Assembly (NCBI GenBank): GCA_946552115.1
Contig: CAMNRH010000003.1
Coordinates: 52,428-116,427, forward strand
Reading direction: 5' to 3'
From: an uncultured Lachnospiraceae bacterium
GTDB taxonomy: Bacteria > Bacillota > Clostridia > Lachnospirales > Lachnospiraceae
Length of the DNA stretch: 64,000 nucleotides
Part shown: in pieces, positions 1-8,176 of the stretch
How positions within the stretch are numbered: the stretch's first letter is position 1
How the letters are laid out: the number at the start of each line of letters is the position of its first letter
The notes under the pieces: model-generated
What the model saw: the letters and a program-made list of their open reading frames with translations, nothing else
The model's database searches: none
What the model was told of the DNA's origin: nothing
Program-made: the position numbers and the translations under genes

Positions 1-315
1 CATAATACAGTAATTGCGACATCCTCTGTTGTGATTGACAGAAAATATTTTGGGGATTTTAGGATGTCTTTGCGTAGGGGAGGACAGGATTATGCGACGT
101 GGCTGATGCTGCTTAGAGATGGTACAGTGGCCTGCGGGATTAATAAAGTTTTTGTAAAGTACAGGGTTAGTAAAGGCTCGCTTTCTTCGAATAAGTTTAA
201 AAGTATAAAGCAGGTTTGGGAAATTCAAACAAAAGATGAAAAGATTAATAAATTTGCAGCGCTTTTTCATGTGGCCTGTTTTGTGTTTAATGCCTTTAAA
301 AAGTACTTTATGTAA
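1..315 (+). CDS. Glycosyltransferase family 2, C-terminal part (5' truncated by window edge)
   Basis: The frame is open from base 1, so this is the last 104 residues of a larger protein. The visible part has the layout of the C-terminal half of GT-A family 2 glycosyltransferases of capsule loci: a TSSVVIDRKYFGDF segment, then RRGQDYATWL-like RRGGQDYATWLMLLR, then YRVSKGSLSSNK and a basic tail ending NAFKKYF. In this family the QDY(A/D)xWL stretch lies at the acceptor side and contains the catalytic base region. It probably adds a sugar to the lipid-linked repeat unit in the cytoplasm. The GTG at 31 is internal and is not the start. The nucleotide-sugar binding half lies outside the window, so donor and linkage cannot be inferred. 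Confidence 0.8.
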   Translation, partial: HNTVIATSSVVIDRKYFGDFRMSLRRGGQDYATWLMLLRDGTVACGINKVFVKYRVSKGSLSSNKFKSIKQVWEIQTKDEKINKFAALFHVACFVFNAFKKYFM

Positions 316-411
316 ATAAGTATGAAAATGATGTTGTTGCCCACAGATAGTTTACGGTGAGAAGTTGTTTTTTGTTTAATAGAAAAGCATTTTTATTTGG
401 AGAGATGAAAT

Positions 412-1476
412 ATGGATAAAAATTTAGAATTATATGTAACAACGCCAGAGATTAATGTTGTAGAAGCTATGCAAAAGATCGACAAAGGGGCAAAGGGCAT
501 TGTGTTCGTAGTAGATGAACAAAGACGGCTGATTGGATGTGTGACAGATGGTGATATTCGCAGATGGCTGATTAAATCCGCAGATTTAAAAGTGCCTATT
601 TCAAAGCTTATGTTTCCTACACCTAAATATGTGTTTTCGTCAGATGACATTGATGCGGAATCATATATGAAGAAATATTTAATCACGGCATTGCCGGTTT
701 TGAATGTTCAGAGAGAGATTGTTGATATTTTATTTCTGAATTCTAAGCATATGCAGATAAAGAAAAAAGAAAAGTTTCTAATGGAAAATGTTCCTGTGAT
801 TATTATGGCAGGCGGAAAGGGAACCAGATTATATCCGTATACGAGAATTTTGCCTAAACCTTTAATTCCAATTGACGGGATTCCGATTATCGAAAGAATT
901 ATGAATCAATATACGGAATATGGGGTAAGAGATTTTTATTTGACAGTAAACTATAAGAAAGGAATGATAAGATCCTATTTTGATGAGTTGAATCCTGATT
1001 ATCATATTTCATATGTAGAGGAGGATAAACCGTTGGGGACGGGGGGAAGTCTTCGCTTAATAAAAGATAATTTTGAACGGCCAATATTTGTGACTAATTG
1101 TGATACATTAATTGAAGCGGATTATACGGATATTTATAACAGACATTTGGAATCAGGGAATGCGATTACAATTGTCTCTGCTTTAAAGAACCAGATTATT
1201 CCGTATGGAGTACTTCAGGTTGGGGAACAGGGGATTGTTAACGGGATAGAAGAAAAGCCGAATATTCCTTATTTTATCAATACTGGAATGTATATTATTA
1301 AGCCGGAGCTTATTGATTTGATTCCTTTAAATACTTTCTATCATATGACAAATTTGACGGAAGATGCTATAAAGCGTGGGATGAAAGTAGGAATGTATCC
1401 AATTAGTGAAGAAGCGTTTCTTGATATGGGTGAACTTGAAGAAATGCAGAAGATGGAAGAAAAACTGAGGGTATGA
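412..1476 (+). CDS. CBS-domain nucleotidyltransferase (PtmE-like sugar-1-phosphate nucleotidyltransferase)
   Basis: A 354-residue protein with two parts. Residues 1-115 are a CBS-domain pair (GCVTDGDIRRWL at 42-53). Residues 125-354 are a NTP_transferase domain with the GGKGTRL pyrophosphorylase signature at 134-140, followed by PKPLIPI. The GT-A fold enzyme activates a sugar-1-phosphate with an NTP. This CBS plus nucleotidyltransferase architecture is that of PtmE, which makes GDP-glucosamine in the GDP-based legionaminic acid route of Campylobacter. The location next to neuB-type genes supports a nonulosonic acid role, but the substrate here is inferred. Start chosen at ATG 412 with GGAGAG at 399-404. 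The next gene begins 7 bases after the stop, so the genes are probably cotranscribed. Confidence 0.85.
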   Translation: MDKNLELYVTTPEINVVEAMQKIDKGAKGIVFVVDEQRRLIGCVTDGDIRRWLIKSADLKVPISKLMFPTPKYVFSSDDIDAESYMKKYLITALPVLNVQREIVDILFLNSKHMQIKKKEKFLMENVPVIIMAGGKGTRLYPYTRILPKPLIPIDGIPIIERIMNQYTEYGVRDFYLTVNYKKGMIRSYFDELNPDYHISYVEEDKPLGTGGSLRLIKDNFERPIFVTNCDTLIEADYTDIYNRHLESGNAITIVSALKNQIIPYGVLQVGEQGIVNGIEEKPNIPYFINTGMYIIKPELIDLIPLNTFYHMTNLTEDAIKRGMKVGMYPISEEAFLDMGELEEMQKMEEKLRV

Positions 1477-1483
1477 AGCGTTT

Positions 1484-2071
1484 ATGGAAGATATTATATT
1501 AGTAGGTTATGGTGGGCATGCAAAAAGTGTGGCGGATTGTATTGAGCGTGGAAACAGTTTCAGGATTGTAGGATATACAGATAAAGAAAAACACGAATCG
1601 CCATATACTTATTTGGGAACAGATGAAGCGTTAGAATTTTATTTTGAACGTGGAATTAAAAATGCAGTGCTTTGTATAGGATATTTGGGAAAAGGGAATT
1701 TAAGGGAAAAGTTGTTTTCTTATCTTAAAGGAATCGGGTTTTATTTTCCGGTAATTGTAGATCCTTCAGCAATCATTTCTGAGAGTGCGCAAATAGGAGA
1801 AGGAACCTTTGTGGGAAAACGGGCGGTTATTAATGCAAATGCATTAATAGGAAAAATGTGTATTATTAATACAGCGGCTATTATAGAGCATGAAAGTGTA
1901 GTCGGTGATTTTACCCATATTGCTGTGGGGGCTGTATTATGTGGTCGGGTTACAGTTGGAAATTCAGCGTTTATTGGGGCTAATGCTACGGTGATACAGG
2001 AACAAAATATTGATTCTGGAAAGCTTGTGCCGGCTGGAATGACAATACGAAAGAGAAGAAAAGAAAATTGA
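1484..2071 (+). CDS. NeuD/PglD-family sugar O- or N-acyltransferase
   Basis: A 195-residue protein with an N-terminal PglD_N-type Rossmann segment (ILVGYGGHAKSVADCIERG) followed by left-handed parallel beta-helix hexapeptide repeats from about residue 95. The likely catalytic histidine sits in AAIIEHESVVGDF. Such proteins acetylate a UDP-amino sugar (PglD) or sialic acid (NeuD). Placed between the CBS-nucleotidyltransferase and a NeuB-type synthase, it most likely acylates a nonulosonate precursor or product. Which hydroxyl or amine is modified cannot be told from the sequence. Confidence 0.85.
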   Translation: MEDIILVGYGGHAKSVADCIERGNSFRIVGYTDKEKHESPYTYLGTDEALEFYFERGIKNAVLCIGYLGKGNLREKLFSYLKGIGFYFPVIVDPSAIISESAQIGEGTFVGKRAVINANALIGKMCIINTAAIIEHESVVGDFTHIAVGAVLCGRVTVGNSAFIGANATVIQEQNIDSGKLVPAGMTIRKRRKEN

Positions 2072-2102
2072 CTATAGAAGTAAACAGGAAAGGGAGAAAG
2101 AG

Positions 2103-3101
2103 ATGGAACATATATGTGTGATCGCTGAAGCAGGGGTAAATCATAATGGAGATTATAATCTTGCTAAACAAATGATAGATCAGGCGAAAAGAGCCGGAGC
2201 AGATTATGTAAAGTTTCAGACATATGTGCCTCAAAATTTAGTTTCTCGTTTTGCGGAGAAAGCAGCGTACCAAAAAAAAACAACAGACGCGTCAGAGTCT
2301 CAATTGCGTATGTTGGAAAAGCTTGCGCTGACACAGAAAGAGTTCAGAAAATTAAAACAATATTGCATAGAGACAGGCATTGGTTTTTTATCAACGCCTT
2401 TTGATTTAGAAAGCATACAATTTCTGGAAACTATGGATATGGATTTTTGGAAAGTGCCTTCCGGTGAGATTACCAATTTGCCTTATTTGGAAAATATCGC
2501 CCGAACAGGAAAAAAGGTAGTGTTATCTACTGGAATGAGTGAATTAGACGAGATAAAAGATGCGGTGGGTATTTTAGAGAAAAATGGTACGTCAGATATT
2601 GTTTTACTCCATTGCAATACACAATATCCTACGCCTTATGAAGATGTTAATTTAAAAGCTATGTTGCAGATTAAAAATGTATTAAAAAAACCAGTAGGAT
2701 ATTCGGATCATACAAACGGAATTGAGATTCCAATTGCAGCGGCTGCATTAGGAGCAAAAATAGTAGAGAAACATTTTACTTTAGACCGAAATATGGAAGG
2801 GCCAGATCATAAGGCGAGTTTAGAACCCGAAGAGCTTATGGCGATGGTTTCTGCAATACGAAACGTTGAGAAAGCAATTGGAAATGGTGAAAAAACAGTT
2901 TCAGAATCTGAAAAAGAAAATATAGTTATTGCAAGGAAAAGTATAGTAGCTTCCCGAAATATCAAGAAGGGTGAAATCCTTTCAATACAAAATATAACCT
3001 CGAAGCGGCCAGGAAATGGAATATCGCCGATGAAATGGTATGGTGTAATTGGATCTAAGGCGGTTCGAGATTTTAAAGAGGATGAATTAATCGAAGTATA
3101 A
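2103..3101 (+). CDS. neuB: NeuB-family nonulosonic acid synthase
   Basis: A 332-residue protein matching sialic/legionaminic acid synthases. An N-terminal TIM barrel carries IAEAGVNHNGD, YVKFQTY, FLSTPFD, KVPSGE and the metal-associated GYSDHTNG and EKHFTLDR segments. A C-terminal SAF (antifreeze-like) domain covers about residues 275-332. It condenses phosphoenolpyruvate with a six-carbon amino sugar to give a nine-carbon nonulosonic acid. ATG 2103 follows GGGAGAAAG. A run of nine A at 2272-2280 is in frame and leaves the gene intact. Whether the product is Neu5Ac, legionaminate or another acid is undetermined, because the epimerase and aminotransferase genes that would settle it are not in the window. 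Confidence 0.93.
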   Translation: MEHICVIAEAGVNHNGDYNLAKQMIDQAKRAGADYVKFQTYVPQNLVSRFAEKAAYQKKTTDASESQLRMLEKLALTQKEFRKLKQYCIETGIGFLSTPFDLESIQFLETMDMDFWKVPSGEITNLPYLENIARTGKKVVLSTGMSELDEIKDAVGILEKNGTSDIVLLHCNTQYPTPYEDVNLKAMLQIKNVLKKPVGYSDHTNGIEIPIAAAALGAKIVEKHFTLDRNMEGPDHKASLEPEELMAMVSAIRNVEKAIGNGEKTVSESEKENIVIARKSIVASRNIKKGEILSIQNITSKRPGNGISPMKWYGVIGSKAVRDFKEDELIEV

Positions 3102-3275
3102 AATTGTGATGTGAACAGCAATGAGAGCGGGATTTAGATTGAAAATAGGAGAGAAAAATATATTATGTTAAATAAGGGTAGGCGATCGATTATGAACAGA
3201 AAAAGGTTGTTTAGAATTAGAAATTATAAAAATAGATAGTAACAACTATTGTAGAAGAGGGAGGGAAATTTTAAT
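3102..3275. other. 174-bp intergenic segment with a doubtful 24-codon ORF
   Basis: The gap between the nonulosonate synthase and the CMP-transferase-like gene is AT-rich. It contains one ATG-initiated frame at 3165-3239 encoding 24 very basic residues, with GGAG 13 bases upstream. No terminator or convincing promoter is visible. The peptide has no recognisable features; it may be decayed coding sequence or chance. Confidence 0.3.
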
Positions 3276-4082
3276 ATGAAAATAGGTTTTGTTATACCAT
3301 CAAGACTTAAATCATCCAGACTACCAAAAAAAAATTTACTGTATCTTGGTTCTCAAACAGCTTTAGGATGGGCTATTGACAGGGCAAAAAGTGCACGGGG
3401 AATAGATGAGGTAGTAGTTGCTACTACGCCATTAAATTCAGATGCAGATATTACAAAGGTTTGCTGTGAAAAAAAAGTCAGATATTTTCAGGGAGATGCT
3501 GTGGACGTATTAAAACGGCTTAGAGATACGGCACTATATTTTGATTTCGATTATGTGGTAAATATTACACCAGATAACACATTGTTTTCAATATATCTGA
3601 TAGATTTAGCTGTTTCAGCTATAAAGAAAAATCCGGATATAGATTATCTGAGATTTAAAAATGTGATGCTTGGAACAGGGATGTATGCATTAAAAAAAGA
3701 AGCATTACAGACAATATGTGATTTTAAAGAAATATTTGACACAGAGATTTGGGGACCTTTGTTTCATGAAAAATATTTCAATATTGCGGAAATTGAGACG
3801 CCATCTTTTTTGCAGGCTAATTATAGACTCACGATGGATACGCCGGAAGACTATAAACTGATAAATCGTATATATTGTGATTTGAAAATAACGAAAAATA
3901 ATATTCCGGAATTAGAGAATGTTATATCATATCTTGATTCGAATCCGGAAATAGCATCAATTAATGCAGCAATACAGCAGTCAACTGTACCGGAGGAAGT
4001 TATAACAGCGATTAGAAAACATTTTGAAACTAATGAGGAAAAGTTTTATTTGATAAAAAACAAGTATTATGGGAGGAAATAA
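3276..4082 (+). CDS. CMP-nonulosonate synthetase-like cytidylyltransferase (SpsF/NeuA type)
   Basis: A 268-residue protein. The N-terminus IPSRLKSSRLPKKNL is the nucleotide-binding signature of CMP-sialic acid/CMP-KDO synthetases and SpsF-type transferases, followed by VNITPDNTLF and, near residue 186, LTMDTPEDY. It should activate the nonulosonic acid with CTP before glycosyl transfer. The C-terminal 75 residues (roughly 195-268) extend beyond the cytidylyltransferase core and are not recognised. ATG 3276 follows GGGAGGG. It is separated by only 2 bases from the next gene, another NeuB relative, so the two probably act in the same step or on the same molecule. Confidence 0.8.
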   Translation: MKIGFVIPSRLKSSRLPKKNLLYLGSQTALGWAIDRAKSARGIDEVVVATTPLNSDADITKVCCEKKVRYFQGDAVDVLKRLRDTALYFDFDYVVNITPDNTLFSIYLIDLAVSAIKKNPDIDYLRFKNVMLGTGMYALKKEALQTICDFKEIFDTEIWGPLFHEKYFNIAEIETPSFLQANYRLTMDTPEDYKLINRIYCDLKITKNNIPELENVISYLDSNPEIASINAAIQQSTVPEEVITAIRKHFETNEEKFYLIKNKYYGRK

Positions 4083-4084
4083 AA

Positions 4085-5101
4085 TTGAAAATGGATATGA
4101 ATTTGCCATATGTAATTGCGGAAACAGCATATGGATTTGAAGGAGACAAATTATTTTTAATGGAGCAGACAACACAGGTCCCTGATAATATTGATGCAAT
4201 AAAATACCATATGTTGTTTAATGTAGATGAATATATGGAAAAACGTCATAGCCTTTATTCATCTGTAAAAAGCTGGATATTGGATGAAGAGGACTGGATT
4301 TGTGTTTTAAAAGAGGCTAAGAAAAGACATGATGTCATTATATTAGCGGATGATATAGCGACTGCTCATTTTTGTGCGGCTCATCCAGAACTTGTAGATG
4401 GTGTAGAAGTGCATGCTGCTTGTGTAAATGATAAAGCCCTCTTTAATGAGGTGATAAATGTTGCAAAAGAATATCATAAAAAAATGTTTATTGGTATCAG
4501 CGGATTTGAGGTTCAAGAGTTATTCAATATAAATGAATATATTAAAAATAGTGGATTAAATGATGTTATATTTATGTATGGATTTCAGAATTTTCCGACA
4601 AAGATTGAGGAGGTCAGGTTATCAAAAATTCCGTTGCTGCGCGAAATGCTGGGAAGACCTATCGGTTATGCAGATCATACGGGATGGAATGAAGAGGGAA
4701 AGGAATTATTGATTTATACGGCATATGCTTTAGGGGCGAATATTCAAGAGATTCATTTTGTACCGTGTGAAGGAGAAGAAAGGACGGATTTTGTTACGGC
4801 AGTTTCGGCTGAGAGAATTGCTAAGATAGCGGAAACCTTAAAGAAAGAATGTGAGGCGATAGGTAAATTTGATATGCGTCTTAATGAAGGAGAAAAGCAG
4901 TATCTGAATTTTAGGAAAGTACCGGTTTACAGGAGTGATTTTGGAGAGGGATATAGTATCAGTGAGAAAGATATAAAATTTATCCGAATAGAAAAGCCTT
5001 CATATCAACATGTATTTTCAGAAGAAGAAGAAATTATTGGGAGACAATTAAAAAAAGCTGTTTCGGCAAATGAGGAGATTATGCCGGGAGATTTTTATTA
5101 G
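4085..5101 (+). CDS. Second, divergent NeuB/SpsE-family protein
   Basis: A 338-residue protein with the NeuB layout: PYVIAETAYGFEGD at the N-terminus, ILADDIAT, PIGYADHTGWNEEG, IQEIHFVPCEGEERTD, then a C-terminal SAF-like segment (YSISEKDIKFIRIEKP). It differs from the first NeuB (2103-3101) in several barrel motifs: AETAYGFEGD replaces AEAGVNHNGD, and there is no clear KFQTY. It could be a synthase for a second ulosonic acid, a sulfonic acid synthase-like enzyme, or an altered partner. The start is TTG at 4085, 8 bases after GGAGG. The in-frame ATGs at 4091 and 4097 are spaced less well. Confidence 0.75.
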   Translation: MKMDMNLPYVIAETAYGFEGDKLFLMEQTTQVPDNIDAIKYHMLFNVDEYMEKRHSLYSSVKSWILDEEDWICVLKEAKKRHDVIILADDIATAHFCAAHPELVDGVEVHAACVNDKALFNEVINVAKEYHKKMFIGISGFEVQELFNINEYIKNSGLNDVIFMYGFQNFPTKIEEVRLSKIPLLREMLGRPIGYADHTGWNEEGKELLIYTAYALGANIQEIHFVPCEGEERTDFVTAVSAERIAKIAETLKKECEAIGKFDMRLNEGEKQYLNFRKVPVYRSDFGEGYSISEKDIKFIRIEKPSYQHVFSEEEEIIGRQLKKAVSANEEIMPGDFY

Positions 5102-5144
5102 TTGTTTTTATTTGATTAGAGTTTACAGAAAGAGGAATGAAGAA

Positions 5145-5615
5145 GTGATTATAGGAAATATAAAAGAAAAAAGCCAGATTGATTTATTAAAACATCAGGA
5201 TTTGTTTAAAATCGCATTTGATTTTCTGGAGCATTCTGATACTTATGAATTAAGAGAAGGAAAGAATGAATTTTCTGATAAGGGCGTTTTTGCGATTTAC
5301 TTAGAATATTCTACACACAGTATTCAGGATGGGCTTATGGAAGAACATAAAAAATATTTGGATATCCAATATATATTAGATGGGACAGAAAAGATGCTTT
5401 ATACTAATATGGACAATATAAAGGTAACGAAGCCGTATTGTGAGTCGGAGGATGTGCTGTTGGGCGTAGCAGAAAATTATAATGAAGTTGTAATGAATAA
5501 AGGTACATTTGCAATATTATTTCCGGAAGAGGCACATATGCCGGGAGTTACCCATATAAAGGCCTGTGATGTAAAAAAAATTGTCTTGAAGATCCCTGTT
5601 GAACATTTGATTTAA
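5145..5615 (+). CDS. YhcH/YjgK/YiaL (NanQ-type) cupin protein, probable nonulosonate anomerase
   Basis: A 156-residue single-domain protein. It has the conserved EEHKKYLDIQYILDG segment and the FPEEAHMPG segment that supply the metal-binding Glu/His residues in the YhcH family. The E. coli member (NanQ) is an anomerase that opens the ring of N-acetylneuraminate for its lyase. Sitting directly behind two NeuB-type genes, it may interconvert anomers of the nonulosonate during synthesis rather than breakdown; no lyase gene is visible here. GTG 5145 is chosen because AGAAAGAGGA lies just upstream and the protein then begins MIIGNIK, as in the family. The open frame from 5070 would overlap the previous gene. 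Confidence 0.82.
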   Translation: MIIGNIKEKSQIDLLKHQDLFKIAFDFLEHSDTYELREGKNEFSDKGVFAIYLEYSTHSIQDGLMEEHKKYLDIQYILDGTEKMLYTNMDNIKVTKPYCESEDVLLGVAENYNEVVMNKGTFAILFPEEAHMPGVTHIKACDVKKIVLKIPVEHLI

Positions 5616-5643
5616 AGTTGTAGAAGAGAATGTGGGGATATGT

Positions 5644-6798
5644 ATGAATGAGTCAAAAGTCAGAGCAACCTTTTTTGTTTTGTTACCGGTTTTTCCTTTG
5701 TTGGATTTTTTTGCTCCATATAAAGTGCCATATTTGAGTATTCTTGTTTATATAGCAATGATAGGGATGTTCTGGAGTCGGGAATTTGAATATTATTTTC
5801 TTTTGATAGCGTATATTATTGTAAATATATTGTCAGTAGTATTTTGTACAATTTTATATGGATTAAAATCAGAACAAATATATTATATTTTAGTAATGCT
5901 GACCTTTTTCATTTTGGGTGTTGGAATAGGCGTAAAAGAGAAGTATTATATAAATTGGCTTTATAAAATGGTACTTATGTACTTTTGTATCAATACCAGC
6001 ATTTATTTTTTCAGATTAATACAATACGGATTTGATTTCTCCAGAGTAAGAGGCGGGATTACAATTTATGGGGGTAATTCGGCACATTTTATATATTTGA
6101 CCATGCTTTTTTTATTGAAAAAGTACAAAGAAAAAAGAGAACAATATTATTTGATTCTGGGAATTTGTGTGATAAATTCGATTATGTTTGTAAGCAAGGG
6201 AGCAATGGTTATAACATTTCTTTGGATTGTAATGGATGTTATTAATTTTCAGGAAAGCAAAATCCTGTCCAGGAGGAATATTATAATAGGATTTTTAGCG
6301 ATAATATTAATCGTAATCGTAAGTTGTTTTAAAACAAATTTTTTATCCTATATTATAAGCCGTTTCGCAATATGGCGAAATTCATATCAGCTATCGGGCA
6401 GTATTATGGGGGAGAGGGGATTAATATTCAGAGATACGCTTATGTATTTGAAAGAGAATCCGAATTCTTTCTTTTTGGGTGTTGGACCTACAAATTACAA
6501 AATGGTTAATCCATGGTCATATTCAAATCCACATAATTTATTTTTGGATATATTTGTGAATACCGGATTTCTTAGTTTGTTGTTTTTTTCTTCCATCGTG
6601 ATAAAAACTCTTTGGAACATCAGGTATAAATTTTATTATGCATTATGTGTTATATATGCAACCCTGGAAGGGATTTCTTTGTTTTTTGTTGACGCAGAAA
6701 GCCGTATCGTGACAGGGTATGCATTTATGTTTCTGATAATAATATATATTAGTTCCTGGAATCATTGTTTAAGCGGCAGAAAATCAGGCAATCTGTAA
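5644..6798 (+). CDS. wzy: O-antigen polymerase/ligase-like membrane protein (Wzy-type)
   Basis: About 384 residues, almost entirely hydrophobic, with roughly ten predicted membrane segments. A large extracytoplasmic loop holds RFAIWRNSYQ and NPNSFFLGVGPTNYK and ends with the SNPHNLFLDI motif typical of Wzy/O-antigen ligase proteins. It should polymerise lipid-linked repeat units on the outer face of the membrane. ATG 5644 follows GGGG by six bases and is preferred over GTG 5632. The neighbouring Wzz-like and Wzx genes complete a Wzx/Wzy-dependent export system. Confidence 0.83.
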   Translation: MNESKVRATFFVLLPVFPLLDFFAPYKVPYLSILVYIAMIGMFWSREFEYYFLLIAYIIVNILSVVFCTILYGLKSEQIYYILVMLTFFILGVGIGVKEKYYINWLYKMVLMYFCINTSIYFFRLIQYGFDFSRVRGGITIYGGNSAHFIYLTMLFLLKKYKEKREQYYLILGICVINSIMFVSKGAMVITFLWIVMDVINFQESKILSRRNIIIGFLAIILIVIVSCFKTNFLSYIISRFAIWRNSYQLSGSIMGERGLIFRDTLMYLKENPNSFFLGVGPTNYKMVNPWSYSNPHNLFLDIFVNTGFLSLLFFSSIVIKTLWNIRYKFYYALCVIYATLEGISLFFVDAESRIVTGYAFMFLIIIYISSWNHCLSGRKSGNL

Positions 6799-6828
6799 TA
6801 TAATTAAAGTATAAAAGGAGAAATCAAA

Positions 6829-8160
6829 ATGTATACACGAGAGGAATATATAAATAAGATTGATAATAATCGGATTAAAATAATAGATTTGATAAAATAT
6901 TGTATAAAAAAATGGAAGTTATTAATTGGAATATTTTTAGTTATTTTTTTTATTTGCATGGTATTTATTATAAAAGGCGCACAGAAAGAACCCGCGGTAT
7001 CACAACCGGCAGAAATGGAAGATTTAACAGAGGAACAGAAAGAAAAAATAGTTACTGTGTTAAATTTATATGAGGAATTAGACAGGAACAGTGCGTATAG
7101 AAATGAGTCGTCCTATATGAAACTGAATGCGTATGATTGTAATATTATGGTACTTCAGTATTTGATTATGCCGGAAAAATCATCAGACAGTTCTAAATTA
7201 TACGAAATTTATACGAATTTTGTGAAAAATGGAGGATTAAAGAAAATACTTGAGGACGAACTGAGCGAGCAGATAAAGCGGCCGTCAGAATTAGTGACAT
7301 TAATTGAGCAGACAATATCCGGGGATTTTACTGTCTCTAATCAGTATGTAATAAGTATCAAGGTAACTGCTTCTAATGAGGAAGAAATGAATAAAATAAC
7401 AGGGGTAGTAAAAAGTGCGCTTGAAAACTATCGTCAGGATATGGTGCTGGGGATTGAAGATCATAATTTGAAGCTTATGTCTGAGGATTCATACACTGGA
7501 ATTGATTATGATGTAAAAGAAAATCAGGAACGTATAACAAAAAATGGTGAGTCAATACGGCAGCAAATTTTAACCTTAGAGGCCTTATTAAGTGAGGAGG
7601 AGAAAACGGTTTTAAAAGCGGAAAGGAACGCTGCGTCTGACAAAGTTCAAGAGGAGCCTTTGGTATTAGGCAGCAGGTTTTCCAGGCTGTTTATTGTAAT
7701 TGCATTTTGTGTGAGTTTAATAGCCGCATGTGGGCTTATAGCAGTTTATTATATATATAGCGGCAAGATCAAATTAGAAAAAGAGGTAGTAACACTTTTT
7801 GATATTCCTGTTCTTGGAGAAATATCAGAAAAGAAAAAAGAAAGTGAAACAGCATTTGGTGAGGAATTGATGTTATATTGTTCCGGTTTAGAAAATAAAA
7901 CAGTATTTGTCAGCCAGTTAAGCGGCGATGCCCAGGACAGGCTTGGAGCCATAAAGGATTCTCTGGATGAACAGGGAATAAAAATGGTGATTGGGGATAA
8001 TGTATGTAAAAGTCCGGACGCAATAAAGGAAGCTATTGCTTGTAAAAATTTAATCTTTATCTATCAATTAGACCGGACAACTTATAGTGATTTGGATAGT
8101 TTGTTCCAGAAATGTGATAATTACGGGATAAATGTGGTGGGAGCTCTTTGCAGGAAATAG
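6829..8160 (+). CDS. Wzz/CapA-type chain-length determinant with degenerate BY-kinase-like tail
   Basis: A 443-residue protein. A cytoplasmic N-terminus is followed by a membrane segment at about 31-50, a roughly 230-residue outer coiled-coil-rich region, and a second membrane segment at about 284-308. Then comes a cytoplasmic tail of about 130 residues starting at IPVLGEISEKK. The tail resembles a bacterial tyrosine kinase (CpsD/Wzc C-terminus): VFVSQLSGDAQDRLGAI stands where the P-loop GEGKS/T would be, and the fold ends INVVGALCR. No Walker A and no tyrosine-rich tail are present, so it is probably a pseudokinase or structural remnant. It should control polymer length with the Wzy-like protein. 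Confidence 0.8.
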   Translation: MYTREEYINKIDNNRIKIIDLIKYCIKKWKLLIGIFLVIFFICMVFIIKGAQKEPAVSQPAEMEDLTEEQKEKIVTVLNLYEELDRNSAYRNESSYMKLNAYDCNIMVLQYLIMPEKSSDSSKLYEIYTNFVKNGGLKKILEDELSEQIKRPSELVTLIEQTISGDFTVSNQYVISIKVTASNEEEMNKITGVVKSALENYRQDMVLGIEDHNLKLMSEDSYTGIDYDVKENQERITKNGESIRQQILTLEALLSEEEKTVLKAERNAASDKVQEEPLVLGSRFSRLFIVIAFCVSLIAACGLIAVYYIYSGKIKLEKEVVTLFDIPVLGEISEKKKESETAFGEELMLYCSGLENKTVFVSQLSGDAQDRLGAIKDSLDEQGIKMVIGDNVCKSPDAIKEAIACKNLIFIYQLDRTTYSDLDSLFQKCDNYGINVVGALCRK

Positions 8161-8176
8161 CTAAGAGGAGGATTTT

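Noticed and set aside
2272..2280. Run of nine A in neuB as a third phase switch (also nine A near 3327 in the CMP-transferase gene)
   Set aside because: Both genes are in frame and A runs are common in such AT-rich DNA, so there is no evidence of switching.
3165..3239. 24-residue basic peptide gene
   Set aside because: Short, poor ribosome spacing, no recognisable family; described only as content of the gap.
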